The position numbers and the translations under genes are program-made. Below are positions 22,681 to 33,065 of a stretch of DNA of 64,000 nt, piece by piece. The stretch spans positions 1,054,001-1,118,000 of the forward strand of contig VTFK01000021.1 of assembly GCA_009617715.1 (NCBI GenBank), read 5' to 3'. How positions within the stretch are numbered: position 1 is the first letter of the stretch; each line of letters starts with the position of its first letter. The notes under the pieces are model-generated. The model was not told the origin of the DNA and did not search any database. It was given only the letters and a program-made list of their open reading frames with translations. The DNA is from Plectrocnemia conspersa. Its lineage: Eukaryota > Arthropoda > Insecta > Trichoptera > Polycentropodidae.

Positions 22681-23920
22681 CTAAATTGAGCTTTAAGTGA
22701 AATGCATAAAAGATACTCATCGTCTCGCGTAGCAAATAATATTGTTATACATTATTTGATGATCGTCCGCAAATTACCACCCGTAAGAAATATGGTGTAA
22801 GAGGCGGAGTTTTACGGTTTTTTTATTGCTCTTAAATTGTTTTTCTCTTCCATACGTCTAAGAGAAAATATATAAAAGACTAACGACATACTTATTGAAA
22901 AACATCAATTTGACTCAACTAACCACATAGAACCAGAGACTAGAGAGACTATTTTTACAACTGTTAAATACTGTTATAAAAATGTTTCGAAATCAACTGA
23001 CATTTTCAAGCCTTTCCATCCAAATATTTTTTGCAAATTTATTCATCCTTCTTTTAAAACGAGACAAACGTACAAATTTTCATCACAAACCACCCTTTTA
23101 AAATTCGCATTAAAAAACGCACACACACGCCACCCAACACACACAAATTAGGTTTGGCGTCGTCGTTTTTGGACTGGCCTAAGTGGATTATTTTTATTAC
23201 ATCCCCCGCATTAGTGCGCCCTACCCCCACCCCGTCGCCGGCCTTTCGGGGTTTCGCATGAAAAATACATGCGGCCCGACGCGGTACCTGGCAGCCTATT
23301 CCGAGCAAATAGTTAAGCTCTCATTAAGTTAGCGACCCACACATATACAGCGAAGTGGTAGTGGTGTGGGGTCTTCACGGATAACCGTGTGTCCGTCACT
23401 TGGCGCAACCTCACGTCCCGGCGGGCGACCTCGACGCCAGGGCCGGATTAAGTGACATATAAAAGCTTATCCGGGCGCCGCCCTTAAGCCCGCCCATGGA
23501 AAACCGCCCTCAGATTAGCAGGGTATAATCTCCTCGACACTAACGCCGGCCGAAAGAGACTGATGGGAGTCGAATCCGGGACCTGCACGCTGATTAGATT
23601 ACGCGCGCGCTGGGGTGGGGGGAGGCGCCCGGCGAGGTGGCAGGTAATGTGTGGGTGGGCGGTGTTCGCACCGGCTTTGTGAGCGCTTAATCTGGCGCAG
23701 TAACCAGGATTAGGACTTAACCGTACGAAATGCGATTTTGGAGCGATTAAAAAAATGCAAAAAAAGTAGGGCACTGATTCGTTTTTAACGGAGATTCGAG
23801 TCGGTTTAGAAGGCAATGAATGGAAGTAGGACGATTGAGTTGTGGGCTTAAATGAAAAAAAATATTCAAAAAATAAATGGATTATCTCTTTATTTTAAAT
23901 AAATTAAATATACCTATATG
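22681..23920. other. AT-rich spacer then GC-richer island I11
   Basis: AT-rich to about 23080, then one of the most GC-rich islands of the window (23090-23830). Minus-strand ORFs 23054-23308 and 23484-23816 look incidental. On the minus strand near 23560-23575 GATTCGACTCC resembles a pol III B box, but I could not complete a tRNA or SINE around it. Confidence 0.4.
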
Positions 23921-24284
23921 CAGAGCCGCCGAGAGCAAGCCCGGGCCTCATGACAAAAATGACATTTTATATATTTTTTAACATCGTATTATAATTTTTT
24001 GAATAAATAATAATATGTACGAATTAACCCTTTCTATGCTACAAATAAATATAAAAATAAGCCAGCGTTGCGACATATTTTATTAAATCATATTTTATGC
24101 GAAATATTTTAATATGTTATTAAAAATATCTACTCATAATATTCATTTGATAATTTGTCGTCTTTTCTTTGCTGCTCAGTGTTGCCATATAGTGAGCTAC
24201 CAGTCCAGGTCAAAAGCAATAAAATCGTGCCATCGCAGTGAAAACGCTCGATTATCAAGCATTTATATTAAGACTTTTTATAAC
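23921..24284 (+). repeat. Dispersed AT-rich repeat (GGGCCTCATGACAAAAATG family), copy 1
   Basis: Shared with 61380-61985. Landmarks are CAGAGCCGCCGAGAGCAAGC (23921), GGGCCTCATGACAAAAATG (23943), TTAACCCTTTCTATGCTACA (24025), GCCAGCGTTGCGACATATTT (24062), CAGTGTTGCCATATAGT (24177) and CAAAAGCAATAAAATCGTGC (24212). It is non-coding; the small ORF 24114-24320 is incidental. The CAGAGCCGCCGAGAG start resembles a hAT terminus, which is a guess. Confidence 0.6.
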
Positions 24285-24425
24285 AATGTTATGAGTGAAA
24301 ATCGAACAAAGCACATCTAAACAGAATTTTGATCAATAGAAGAGCGCAAAAAACAATTATCCCTTCTCAGAAGTCAAAAATTCACATCAAAAGCAATAAA
24401 ATCGTGCCATTATATTAGCTTGATG
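24285..24425 (+). repeat. Half copy of the long foldback family
   Basis: A single arm: CATCTAAACAGAATTTTGAT, GAGCGCAAAAAACAATTATC, CTTCTCAGAAGTCAAAAATT and CAAAAGCAATAAAATCGTGC follow each other as in the palindromes at 41.4, 46.2 and 58.6 kb. The mirrored arm is missing. Confidence 0.8.
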
Positions 24426-24956
24426 TGAAGGTCCGACAAGTCAAGGGCAAAGCCCCGACGCCAGGTCCTGTGGCATAGCTTAGCCAAACTCCCATAGATT
24501 TTTATCATATTGACATGCAACGTTTTCTATTAATAGACATTGCGAAAATCTCTAAAAAGATAGTTAACCATGTTATGAAAAAAATCAGTTATTTAAATAA
24601 AAAAATAAATCTTAAAATCAGGAATTTAAATAACATTAAAATTTGAAAAAAAAATGTTTTTATACATTTTTTGTCATTTATGTGTTTTTATTTATTTATA
24701 GAGTTTATTAGCTAGTGTGATTCGTTATCTAGAATCAAAATGGTAGCTATTCTAAACCATAAAAAATCGTAGCTCCGTTAATATTATATAAATATTGTAA
24801 AAAATAATGAGATAAAAAACGTTTAAAAATAAAAATAAAATATTTTTTACATTATTTATAAAAAAAGAAAAAAATATTTTAAAAGAGATAAGAAAGTAAA
24901 AACTCTGCAATATTTTTTTGTTACATTTTTGTGGGTTTATTGAATAGTGGGTAATA
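24426..24956. other. AT-rich spacer
   Basis: A short GC-richer patch (GGGCAAAGCCCCGACGCCAG near 24447) and then AT-rich sequence; nothing recognised. Confidence 0.55.
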
Positions 24957-25318
24957 TTCTTTCAAGACTCATACACGAGTCCACGGAGAATTTTATTTTT
25001 TATGAAATTATTAAAAATGAAAAGTCTGTGGTGACAATGATATCGATTATACATACGCGTCTTGATACGTGTAATCGAAATATTGTCATATCTTGATTAT
25101 TAATATTAACAAAAAATACAGTGATTAACTGACTGTGATTTCTGGATGGAGAAAGTTCTTTATTATTTGCTACGTTGAACAAATTTAGCTAGTCTTTGAC
25201 AGTAAAATGAATATTTTAAAGCGCAATTGCTCAAGATATAAATATAATTGTAAGATTAAAATAGTTTTTGATATTAACAGCTCAACGCCCGTGGACTCGT
25301 ATACGAGTCTTAAAAGAA
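24957..25318. mobile_element. 362-bp TIR element
   Basis: Inverted 30-bp ends with three mismatches: the left begins TTCTTTCAAGACTCATACAC and the right, reversed, begins TTCTTTTAAGACTCGTATAC; both go on to GAGTCCACGG. Each TIR contains an imperfect palindrome of the type GACTCRTAYACGAGTC. A third motif copy, GTGGACTCAGGCATGAGTCC, lies at about 25335-25354. The interior is AT-rich with no transposase. No target duplication could be defined, so the superfamily is unknown. Confidence 0.7.
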
Positions 25319-26300
25319 CATTGTTTAATGGTTGTGGACTCAGGCATGAGTCCTGCGTCATGCGTTTTCTTTTATTGAAAAATTATTAGGATACTATTAA
25401 GTGTTTCTCTAGATTCTAGATGATAATAAGAGATGGTAGTCTATTTCTACATAATATCAAATAAAAAATAAATTATTGTAAAAAGGGGTGTCTTATCTCA
25501 TTGCGTCGTAATGCAATGAATCGTTACCTTTTTGGGGCACGTGAATTGTGTAAATCATAATTATTAATTTCATCTAAAAATTAATATGTTATGTTACACT
25601 CCTTAAACAGAAACAAATTTCAGGATTAAAATTGTTTGGCTAGGTAAACATAAAATCAATCCAATTAAAAAAAAACGAAACATCCACGGATGATAGCACA
25701 TCAATTAACGTTTTTCCACCTAAAATTCTGTATATCATTGCAAAATTAAAAATTAAAAACGTTACTGTATATGTAGATAAATTAGATATCACAGTAATCA
25801 AAGAACTTTTAAGAAATAGTATCCACTAACTTACGAACATTTTTACCGGGTGTTTGTTATTTTGATATTTCCTCTTCATTTGGAAATGCGCAATGATATA
25901 CAGATTAAGAAACTAGGGGAAAAGAGCTACAATTTGGATAAAATGGTTTATTTCCATCATTAAGAAAAATATTTCAAAAAATATATTTTTGCGCTTAAAA
26001 TAATCTGAAGAATAAAATCATTTTTTTCATTGCTAATATTTCGCGTAAATTGAAAATGGATGCAATGGTTAAAAACCAGTACTTTATAATTTAGTAATGA
26101 GTATGTTTAAATGCTTCTATAAAAATTGTATAAACAATTCATAAAAAAAACCCATTTATAATATAATATAATTTGCACTCACCAAATTTGTCGGCATCTA
26201 TTTTCTGCGCATAGCTGTCACAAACACATTTATTTTCACAATTACACTTATACACTACACTACATTTTTATTATTTACACTTTTTTATTTATTGCACTAT
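25319..26300. other. AT-rich spacer
   Basis: AT-rich sequence; apart from the extra GACTC motif near 25335 I see no feature. Confidence 0.6.
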
Positions 26301-27330
26301 TTTTTTTAATGATACGTATAAAACACTCAATATGAATTTCACAACTTCCGCACCTGTATGCTGTATCTCTCCTTACACCATATGCAGAACAATCACGAAA
26401 TTTTCATTTCACATATTTCACTACACTTTTTAATTTTATTGGCTAATATTTTTCAGCTTATCCGAAAGCTTTTCTGGTGGATCGACGGCACGGGCACGGA
26501 AAGATGTGATAGAAACAGGTGAAATATCTTTAGAATCGATAGATTCCACTAAACCCTGCATCCATCTTTTAGTCTTATTCAAAAGAAACTCTTTGAAACC
26601 AATTTTTCTGTTATGATTCAGATTTTGATAGACACGGAACGAATTAAACAACGCGCTTTGAAATAAATATTAAATAAACAACTTCTTTTGTTTATTCCGT
26701 TGCTTTTCAAAATATTGCTTAGCAACGAAATGTTTGATATTGATTGGAGCAATCAACACCTTTCATATATTTATTATAGTCCATTATACACTGAAGCTTA
26801 TATATTGTAAGGTCAGTCACTTTGTATTTTTTTGTGTCTATCATCTGGCTGTTATGAGAAGTAAATATCATTCTTATATCTATTTCTTATTTGCTTTTCA
26901 AATTTTGGCATGTTTCATCTGTGTGGGTCTCAGTTTTATATTGTCGAGGGATTCTGGCAGACCCTTATTTTTCTTTATTAACGTAAAAATATATCTTTTG
27001 TGAGTAAAACGCTATTATAAAAATTGTCAACCTAAACACGGTCTCACTTGTTCAGATATACGTTTAGTACATTCATCTCCGTATTTACTAATCTTCCTGC
27101 ATTTCCGGTGTATACTTTGAAATTACGAATATAACCGGTATCTGACTCGCAAACTATTCTATTCAATATTTGGTTATTTTCATAGGACTGAATACCTGAA
27201 AACTAAGTCTGTCTAACCATGGAATCATTCCCTCATCCAGGAAAAGGTTTTGCTTTGGCTTGTAAACATTATTGAATTTCCATAAAAAGTAATCAAAAAT
27301 TAGTTTCACTTTCGCAAGTGCCAGATGTAG
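26300..27330 (-). pseudogene. piggyBac-like transposase relic (PGBD4-like)
   Basis: A cut-and-paste transposase of the piggyBac superfamily, read on the minus strand from 27330 downwards. KVKLIFDYFLWKFNNVYKP is followed by DEGMIPWLDRLSFQVFSP (about 27210-27260; DEGMIPW holds the first catalytic aspartate). Then come a broken segment ending NAGRLVNTEMN (about 27080), CIMDYNKYMKGVD (about 26760-26800), and the frame open at 26436-26651 (FNSFRVYQNLNHNRKIGFKE ... DPPEKLSDKLKN). The C-terminal cysteine-rich finger remains as RDCSAYGVRRDTAYRCGSCE (about 26330-26400), with one CxxC cysteine replaced. Frame breaks and stops abound. Terminal repeats and TTAA targets were not found, so the element boundaries are unknown. 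Confidence 0.85.
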
Positions 27331-27545
27331 ATAAAATTGTTAGAGAGCTGCCTAAATATGCAGGTGATCCGTGTTACAATAATACATAAAGTAATATGTT
27401 ATGCCTGGAACGACTGGATGACGACAATCATTGTCTCCATATTAAAAAGGGGACTAAACTAAATTGTAATAACTATAGAGGGATCTCTCTATGAAGCACC
27501 TCATACAAAGTATTCTCAAACATTATATATAAAAGATTCGATGTT
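27331..27545 (+). pseudogene. LINE reverse-transcriptase fragment
   Basis: TKLNCNNYRGISL (about 27454-27492) is the hallmark NYRGISL block of non-LTR reverse transcriptases. It is followed by a SYKVFSNIIYKR-like helix (about 27502-27537). The upstream segment (ATAATACATAAAGTAATATG near 27380) is nearly identical to one at 40002-40022, so both scraps come from one LINE family. There is no 5' or 3' end and stops are present. It directly abuts the piggyBac relic on the opposite strand. Confidence 0.75.
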
Positions 27546-27692
27546 CCTGGGTAATTGTCTTTTGTTTTCTTCCAGTTTTTGCCTTTAATTTGTAAGAACC
27601 ACATTCATTGAACCATTTTAAAGGATTTTTTACAGCGTGAACAATTAATGTGTTTACTAATTTCCGATATATTCAAGCAATAATATGCAATA
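27546..27692. other. Short spacer ending in TA target
   Basis: AT-rich. The last two bases (27691-27692) are the TA target of the next element. Confidence 0.7.
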
Positions 27693-28695
27693 CAGGCGGC
27701 CCTCGACTTTCGCACATAATTGGTTCCTGAAAATGTGTGCGAATGTTGAATGAACAAAAGTCGAGGGAAGTAAAAAAAAATTGAAATTGTGTGTATTTTA
27801 AAATATTTATTTATCAAGTAAATATAAGATGTTTAAAAGACGTTTAAGAGACACGTTTAAGTAGGGTTTGCGGGTGTTTCCTTTGAAAAGTTATCAAGAG
27901 TTAACTGTTTTCCACATTTTTTTTCTTTTCTTCATATAGTATTTTATAACATGCTATGTCTTTATTGATCGCCCCACGCACTTGAGATATGCGTTCTCCA
28001 TTGTGATCACAATCTTCCATAATATTTAAAAATCTGTTAAGGTGCGTGAAGGCTTCATTCATACTTTTCATTGTTAAAGAGTTTTCCAAAATAAACCTGT
28101 CTAATCTACATTAAATATTTGGTTAGAGGAATATTCTACATCTTCAATAATTTTGGATAATTAGAAAATAATTTTTTTTGCAGCATCTTTATCCGCATCA
28201 GCCGATTCTCCAGTGAATTTAATATTATGAAAAGAATACCTCATTTTAAAATTGTAAAACAAACCGTTACTTGCTTGAAAAACCGTGTTAAAATATTTTT
28301 TTAATCTATCCTTCCAATCTTTGTGCAAACAAAGAGCTTTTGCTTGAAATTTTGAAATACTCAGAGGGACATCTTTTTTTGATGTTGGTCATCGATCTAC
28401 GTTGACAAAGATTTTTCATTTCATCCATGTTTTTTTAGCTGTGTTTTTTTGGAAACAAATCATTAAAGATTGCGGAAATATATCTTTATTTTCCACAATT
28501 TTCAACGTATTCTTTAATTATATTTTTATTTTGCAAAATTGAACATATCGTAGACCTGTTTGTATCATACGAACGTCAGATTGAATCAAAAGATTCACCG
28601 CTATCAGAACGTTTTTTAAAAATAAAAAAATTAAAAAAAAATGTTTTTTTTTTGAATGTGCGAAAGTCGAACATTCGAAAGTCGAGGGCCGCCTG
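27693..28695 (-). mobile_element. Non-autonomous Tigger-like element, copy B, complete
   Basis: A 1003-bp unit with inverted ends CAGGCGGCCCTCGACTTTCG. TA lies on both sides (27691-27692, 28696-28697). Its interior, on the minus strand, is the same internally deleted Tigger transposase as copy A at the window start. The 28500-28600 segment is absent from copy A. Perfect outer TIRs over 20 bp and a preserved TA duplication suggest it moved as this short form. Confidence 0.93.
27857..28428 (-). pseudogene. Tigger-type transposase relic, same deletion as copy A
   Basis: The minus-strand relic starts at the ATG at 28428. It shows the degraded CENP-B-like region (about 28400-28240), then the SADADKDAAK linker, and FNVD followed by a stop in place of the glutamate of DETGLFWK. 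It then passes straight to TMKSMNEAFTHLNRFLNIM near 28070. The join GGAAAACTCTTTAACAATG (about 28072-28090) equals that of copy A (about 449-466). It contains an in-frame stop near 28106 and several shifts. An insertion of CAAGTGCGTGGGGCGATC type (about 27970-27990) differs from copy A. It is non-functional. Confidence 0.82.
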
Positions 28696-29420
28696 TACAA
28701 TCATATTCGCTCATTTAGCTTTACTTAAATCGCGTTTTTTTAGCATTTTTTAAACGTTTATTAAATATTAAAAATAAATTAGTAAATAAAAAAATTGTAA
28801 CGACAAATAAAGTCCGAAATCATGCAATTAAACATAAAGGTCACTAAACTGGTAAATTTAGTGTGCAATATATTTTTAAAACTTGTGAGCAATTAAAAAC
28901 GATTGATTTATTTGTATAGCTCTCAGAAATGCGGTTAAAACTACCTGCTAAAATATTTTGGTCAGACCATAATAATCTTGGACCTGCTTTGATGGCAGCC
29001 CTAATATCCTCACTAACAACCCGTAAAGACTATCCACCTATACTTTTTGGAATCACATTAGACATTTTTTTAAATTTAATGGCATCTCTGTCCATTGCAT
29101 TACATATGTTTTTAACTGCTGAGACTATTTTATTTTCACTGCCATTATTGATTTTGGTTGGAAAATATCGAAATAAAAAATATCACGTTACTAAATACCA
29201 TCAATGATACGATTTCTGTTAAATAGAAATCATAACCATAACTATAAATAGTAAATTTATGGTTAATTTATAAAAAGTTATACATTATTTGCAAATGATA
29301 CTTGAAGCTGCTATTAAAATTTTTTTTTTAAATAAAAGTATTCGTGTTCGCAATTTTCGTTTAGGCAATAATCATCAAACTATATTTTACAATAAAGCAC
29401 ATATTCTCAATTGTCCTTTA
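28696..29420. other. AT-rich spacer with an unrecognised ORF
   Basis: An open frame of 92 codons at 28929-29207 (plus) has an ordinary-looking but hydrophobic translation (LPAKIFWSDHNNLGPALMAA ...) with no family I recognise. It has no splice or promoter context that would convince me. It could be a decayed transposon piece. Confidence 0.35.
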
Positions 29421-29920
29421 ATTTATAAGTAATGTGATTCGCCCACCGTTGCACGAGCACACACTCATTCAATAACGTCTTTACATTTAACATTACACTT
29501 ATATCACTCGCGCAGAATATACACGGCCACATGAATAATACAGAAAAGGGCGGCTTCGGTAGCCTCCCGCTGTCCAAAGCTCGCATATCATAATGAGTTA
29601 TCCCGGTCCTAACTCACGGCGACGCACAATTGCCGGGATAAAATATATCGCGGAAAGGGACTGAGTGACGTCGTCGAGGGTCGCCAGTCCGAAAAGAACG
29701 ACCAGTCCGGCCCAGCCAGGGCCGGATGAGTTACGGGCCCGCGAGATTTATTCGCCGGACCGATTTTTAAACTGAGAAAGACGCCGCCCCTGGTCGTGAT
29801 TTGTAGGGGAAATTTGAATTTTCGCTATGCACACTGCGGGGATCGGGAGGAGAAATGCGGAAAATCGGTGGAAGTCAGGTGGGTGAAAAAACGGTTGGTT
29901 TTAAATGATTTATGTTCAGT
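29421..29920. other. GC-richer non-coding island I12
   Basis: A CpG-rich, non-repetitive island (CAGCCAGGGCCGGATGAG near 29711; the AGGGCCGGAT string also occurs near 13078 and 23450). No ORF. Confidence 0.4.
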
Positions 29921-30689
29921 GGCGTTTGGGGGTTGAATTGTATTTAAAAAAATATTTGGAAATCAAGGTACAGATATTTCATACTATGCTTAATTTTTAT
30001 TCAAGGGATATACTATAAAAACTAGGGTAGCAATTTAAAATACAAATATGTTGTCAAAAATACATACTGCGTCTCCGAATCCCATCAAATATACCTAAAT
30101 GTTTGATATCAGACTAATCTGCTCTCTCGCCTTTCTCTGAGACGCTATATTGTGCATTCGACCAGTGCTTTACTCAAAAGCGTCCTTGAGTAATTGACGT
30201 GATTTATCTCAGATTTTTTCTTCTGATATATTTGGATTGCTTAAAAGAAAGCACGCTTTCTATAATTTATGGAAAGGATCAGGACATTTGTTTGCTCTCA
30301 AGGAATTTTGCTCATTAAAAGCGCATGTTTGATGATATATTGTCCTTGTAATTGTTACAAAGGTTGCCAAAACTAAATTGTCAATAATCACTAAGTGTTC
30401 TGAAAATTCATATTTATTAAACGCGCTGCTCAGTGTATGCTTAAAGTGATACGTGCAATATTTCCGTTCTGTTTTCAAAGAGTCACGTTCTTCTCTTAAG
30501 TATCACTCATTGTTGTTCTTCTAAGACTGTTTTGGTTCATGATTTAATTTTCAAGAGATGCAACGTCAGTATCGCGGTACTTATGGATGACGGATGTATT
30601 ATTAGGTGGTTCAGTAAATTTTTCTTATTAAAAACGCTATTGGGCATAAAATTTTTTATTATTGTGTAATTCTAAATCGAAATATTAGG
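29921..30689. other. Spacer with an unrecognised minus-strand ORF
   Basis: The frame at 30260-30478 (minus), YHFKHTLSSAFNKYEFSEHL in its middle, has no convincing family. The surroundings look like old transposon sequence, but I cannot name it. Confidence 0.35.
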
Positions 30690-30915
30690 AGAAAATAATG
30701 ACTTACCCGAAATAAAAAAAATGATGTAAGAACTAATGCGACAAATGAGCACTATGCTCAACCAACTAACAGTAGTTGCTTCTAAAATTGAAAAATTACT
30801 GTCTTACTACATATTGTCAAACTGGAACGCCAACGGTCTATCGCAACACATACAAGAAATATTTTTTTCCCGATCAATACAAAATAGACGTCTTGCTAAT
30901 TTCAGAATATAGTTT
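30690..30915 (+). pseudogene. Jockey-like LINE fragment (ORF1 end / ORF2 endonuclease start)
   Basis: MRQMSTMLNQLTVVASKIEK (about 30738-30795) resembles the C-terminus of Jockey-type ORF1. It is followed by NWNANGLSQHIQEI (from 30820), the first conserved block of the AP-type endonuclease of ORF2 (NWNANGL). A frame change later comes IDVLLISE (about 30887-30910), the next endonuclease block. The rest of ORF2 is missing. This is the 5' middle of a LINE, separate from the reverse-transcriptase scraps elsewhere. Confidence 0.75.
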
Positions 30916-31079
30916 TATTTTTTAATATTGTTTCTCAAAGTACAATATTAAAAAATGAAACTATCAATTCTTATAAATAAATTTATTGTTAGATGAGATT
31001 ATAATATCAAAAATTCAGTAAAGCATTTTTGAAATGAGTAAACGATTGATTTTATATGGTTCTGCTTATCCAAGTTTTA
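30916..31079. other. AT-rich spacer
   Basis: AT-rich, with an inverted pair CAAAGTACAATATTAAAAAA-like around 30925-30960; nothing else seen. Confidence 0.5.
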
Positions 31080-31510
31080 TGCAGCTCGCCAATAAATTGA
31101 ATACAATCTTCTCACGAGCAGTCCAATCGCATCAGAAGGCACACATTTAACCTGGCGAGGCATAAGCAGAGGCCCCGTAAATCAGGAGGCCCGGGTCGAG
31201 GGTCGAATTGTCACTATGGAAGTGTGAAAGCGAAAGGCACGGTCTTGAATTACAGTCGCGGCGCAGCACCGAGAGCCAATAACCGAGTGCCACCGAACAA
31301 GATTGAGAGGCACCGAAAGGGACAGACCCTCTGCTCGCTTGTCGCGTATAAGGGAGACGGGTGCGCTATCCAATTACACGCTCGGCTTGGCGGGCTCCCG
31401 ACGCGAAAAAAGGCTGTCGGCTATGAGGGGGGAAAAACGGCGTCACGAAAAATTGCCCGCACATAATCGCACAATCTTAGACACTTGATGTGTGAACTTC
31501 TTTATATACG
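31080..31510. other. GC-richer non-coding island I13
   Basis: A strong island with a CACCGAGAGCC / CACCGAACAAG / CACCGAAAGGG word repeated near 31268-31325. Overlapping ORFs on both strands match nothing known. Confidence 0.4.
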
Positions 31511-32640
31511 ATCAAACTTCACTCGAATGTACAGAGCGGTCCGGATGTATATAAACTAGAAAAAAAATCTGAGATGGCACGATTAAACTCTTTCTAAATT
31601 CTGGACTCTTGAATCACGGACTCGGTTGTGTGACCTCGATATGAGAATAATCGATATTTGTAATAAAAACGAATTCTATAAAATGCTGCAATGGAATGAC
31701 TGAAAAGTAGCTGATTTTTTTATTTATTTAAAATAAATTAAGACCATCGTGAACTAAGCAAAGCTCCTAAAGGAGGGCTGGGATACAAGAACGGATAATA
31801 ATAAAATATTTTCATATAAAACAATCTAAATTACTTTTTCTGAATTTTTCGTTCAAGAGGTAGTACTGTACTTGTAAATTAAAGAGTCGTAAAGGAAATG
31901 AATAACTGACGGATCGTCCAAGTGAATAGCGTTTCTGAAAAGATTTTTCGTGGACGTCTTTTACGTGAAGAGAGAATCTCCACTTGTTCTTAAAAAGTGA
32001 TTTAGAGATTTTTAGTGAAAGTTTTTCTAGCCAAAACATTCCCACAAAAATCGTAAGAATAATCTGATGGTGAACAAAGTCGAAAAAATGTCAAAGTATG
32101 ACACTTTCTGACATTAAAAGGCAGACGGTTGACGAAAGCCCAACTCAATTGATAATATAACAATAGTCCGCAACATAAAAAATGCATCTAAACAATAATT
32201 TTAATAATTTGTATAAAGAAGAAAACTTGTAACTGTTTTTTAAATACGATTGTGTGTTGTTTTTGTTTCTATCCGTGTTGCAATAACGGTTTTTATCGGG
32301 AAACTGCAGCGTGTCAGCATACTTTGGCGAGTTTAGCAGAAGTCGATAACAATATTTCACTAATTTCAATATTTTTGCTAAAAGTGCGATAACAATATAT
32401 TATCAAACATTTAATTTAATCAAACATGTTCCGATTTTTTTCATAACTAATGAAAGGCGTGCTTTATTTTTAAAAATTAGGTAATAGAAGATGGACTAAG
32501 AAGTGATAGAAGACGAATTATGTTCAAAGGCAAAGGTAGTTAATTGTTGATTATTTGTGCACATTATGAAACTACCCCCAACTAGCTTTCTATACGTTTG
32601 ATTACCTGCCTCCGTGTGAACGAACAATTATAAGAATTAT
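31511..32640. other. AT-rich spacer, possible old transposon sequence
   Basis: The minus-strand frame 31812-32045 (SLFKNKWRFSLHVKDVHEKS) shares a ~30-bp stretch (TAACTGACGGATCGTCCAAG) with 52935-52960, just before hAT repeat copy 2. It is perhaps part of the same old repeat, but the family is not assignable. Confidence 0.35.
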
Positions 32641-33065
32641 AGTAGCGTTTCTGCCCCTTTCGCTCATTCCGGCGAATCCCAGCACCTAGATAAGAATCAC
32701 GGGAGCGGGTGGTGGCAGTGGGTGGTAGTGGTGGTCGTTGTCGTTGTCTGGTGAAATATAGGCACGGCGTGGTACATTATCGCCGCGGCGTCCACATCTG
32801 TGCTAGGCCATTCGGCGTGCGGAATTATCGCGCGCCCGGGTCGTTTTGTCGGGCATACTCGTTTGCTCCACAATTTGTCGCTATATTATTTCGTTATCTG
32901 AGAGTGGCCGGGGGCAAAGTGCCATCGCTGCAAACTGCCGTCGACAAAACTCCCTTATCTAACGCGTTCGCGGCGCTAAAATAAACGGGGCCGACGCGGA
33001 TTTCGACGACGACGACGCCCCCGCCGTTACGCCACCCACAACGCCGCACCGTGGAAACGGCATGG
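32641..33065. other. GC-richer non-coding island I14
   Basis: Includes GTGGTGGCAGTGGGTGGTAG-type purine-rich repeats (about 32709-32740) and a (GAC)n tract near 33005-33018. The ORF 32709-32984 is low-complexity at its start and has no family. Confidence 0.4.

Noticed and set aside
23545..23625. tRNA gene
   Set aside because: Only a B-box-like string is present; no cloverleaf could be drawn around it.
28929..29207. 92-codon ORF, possible membrane protein
   Set aside because: Hydrophobic by AT-rich codons and no recognised motif; kept only as a comment in the spacer entry.
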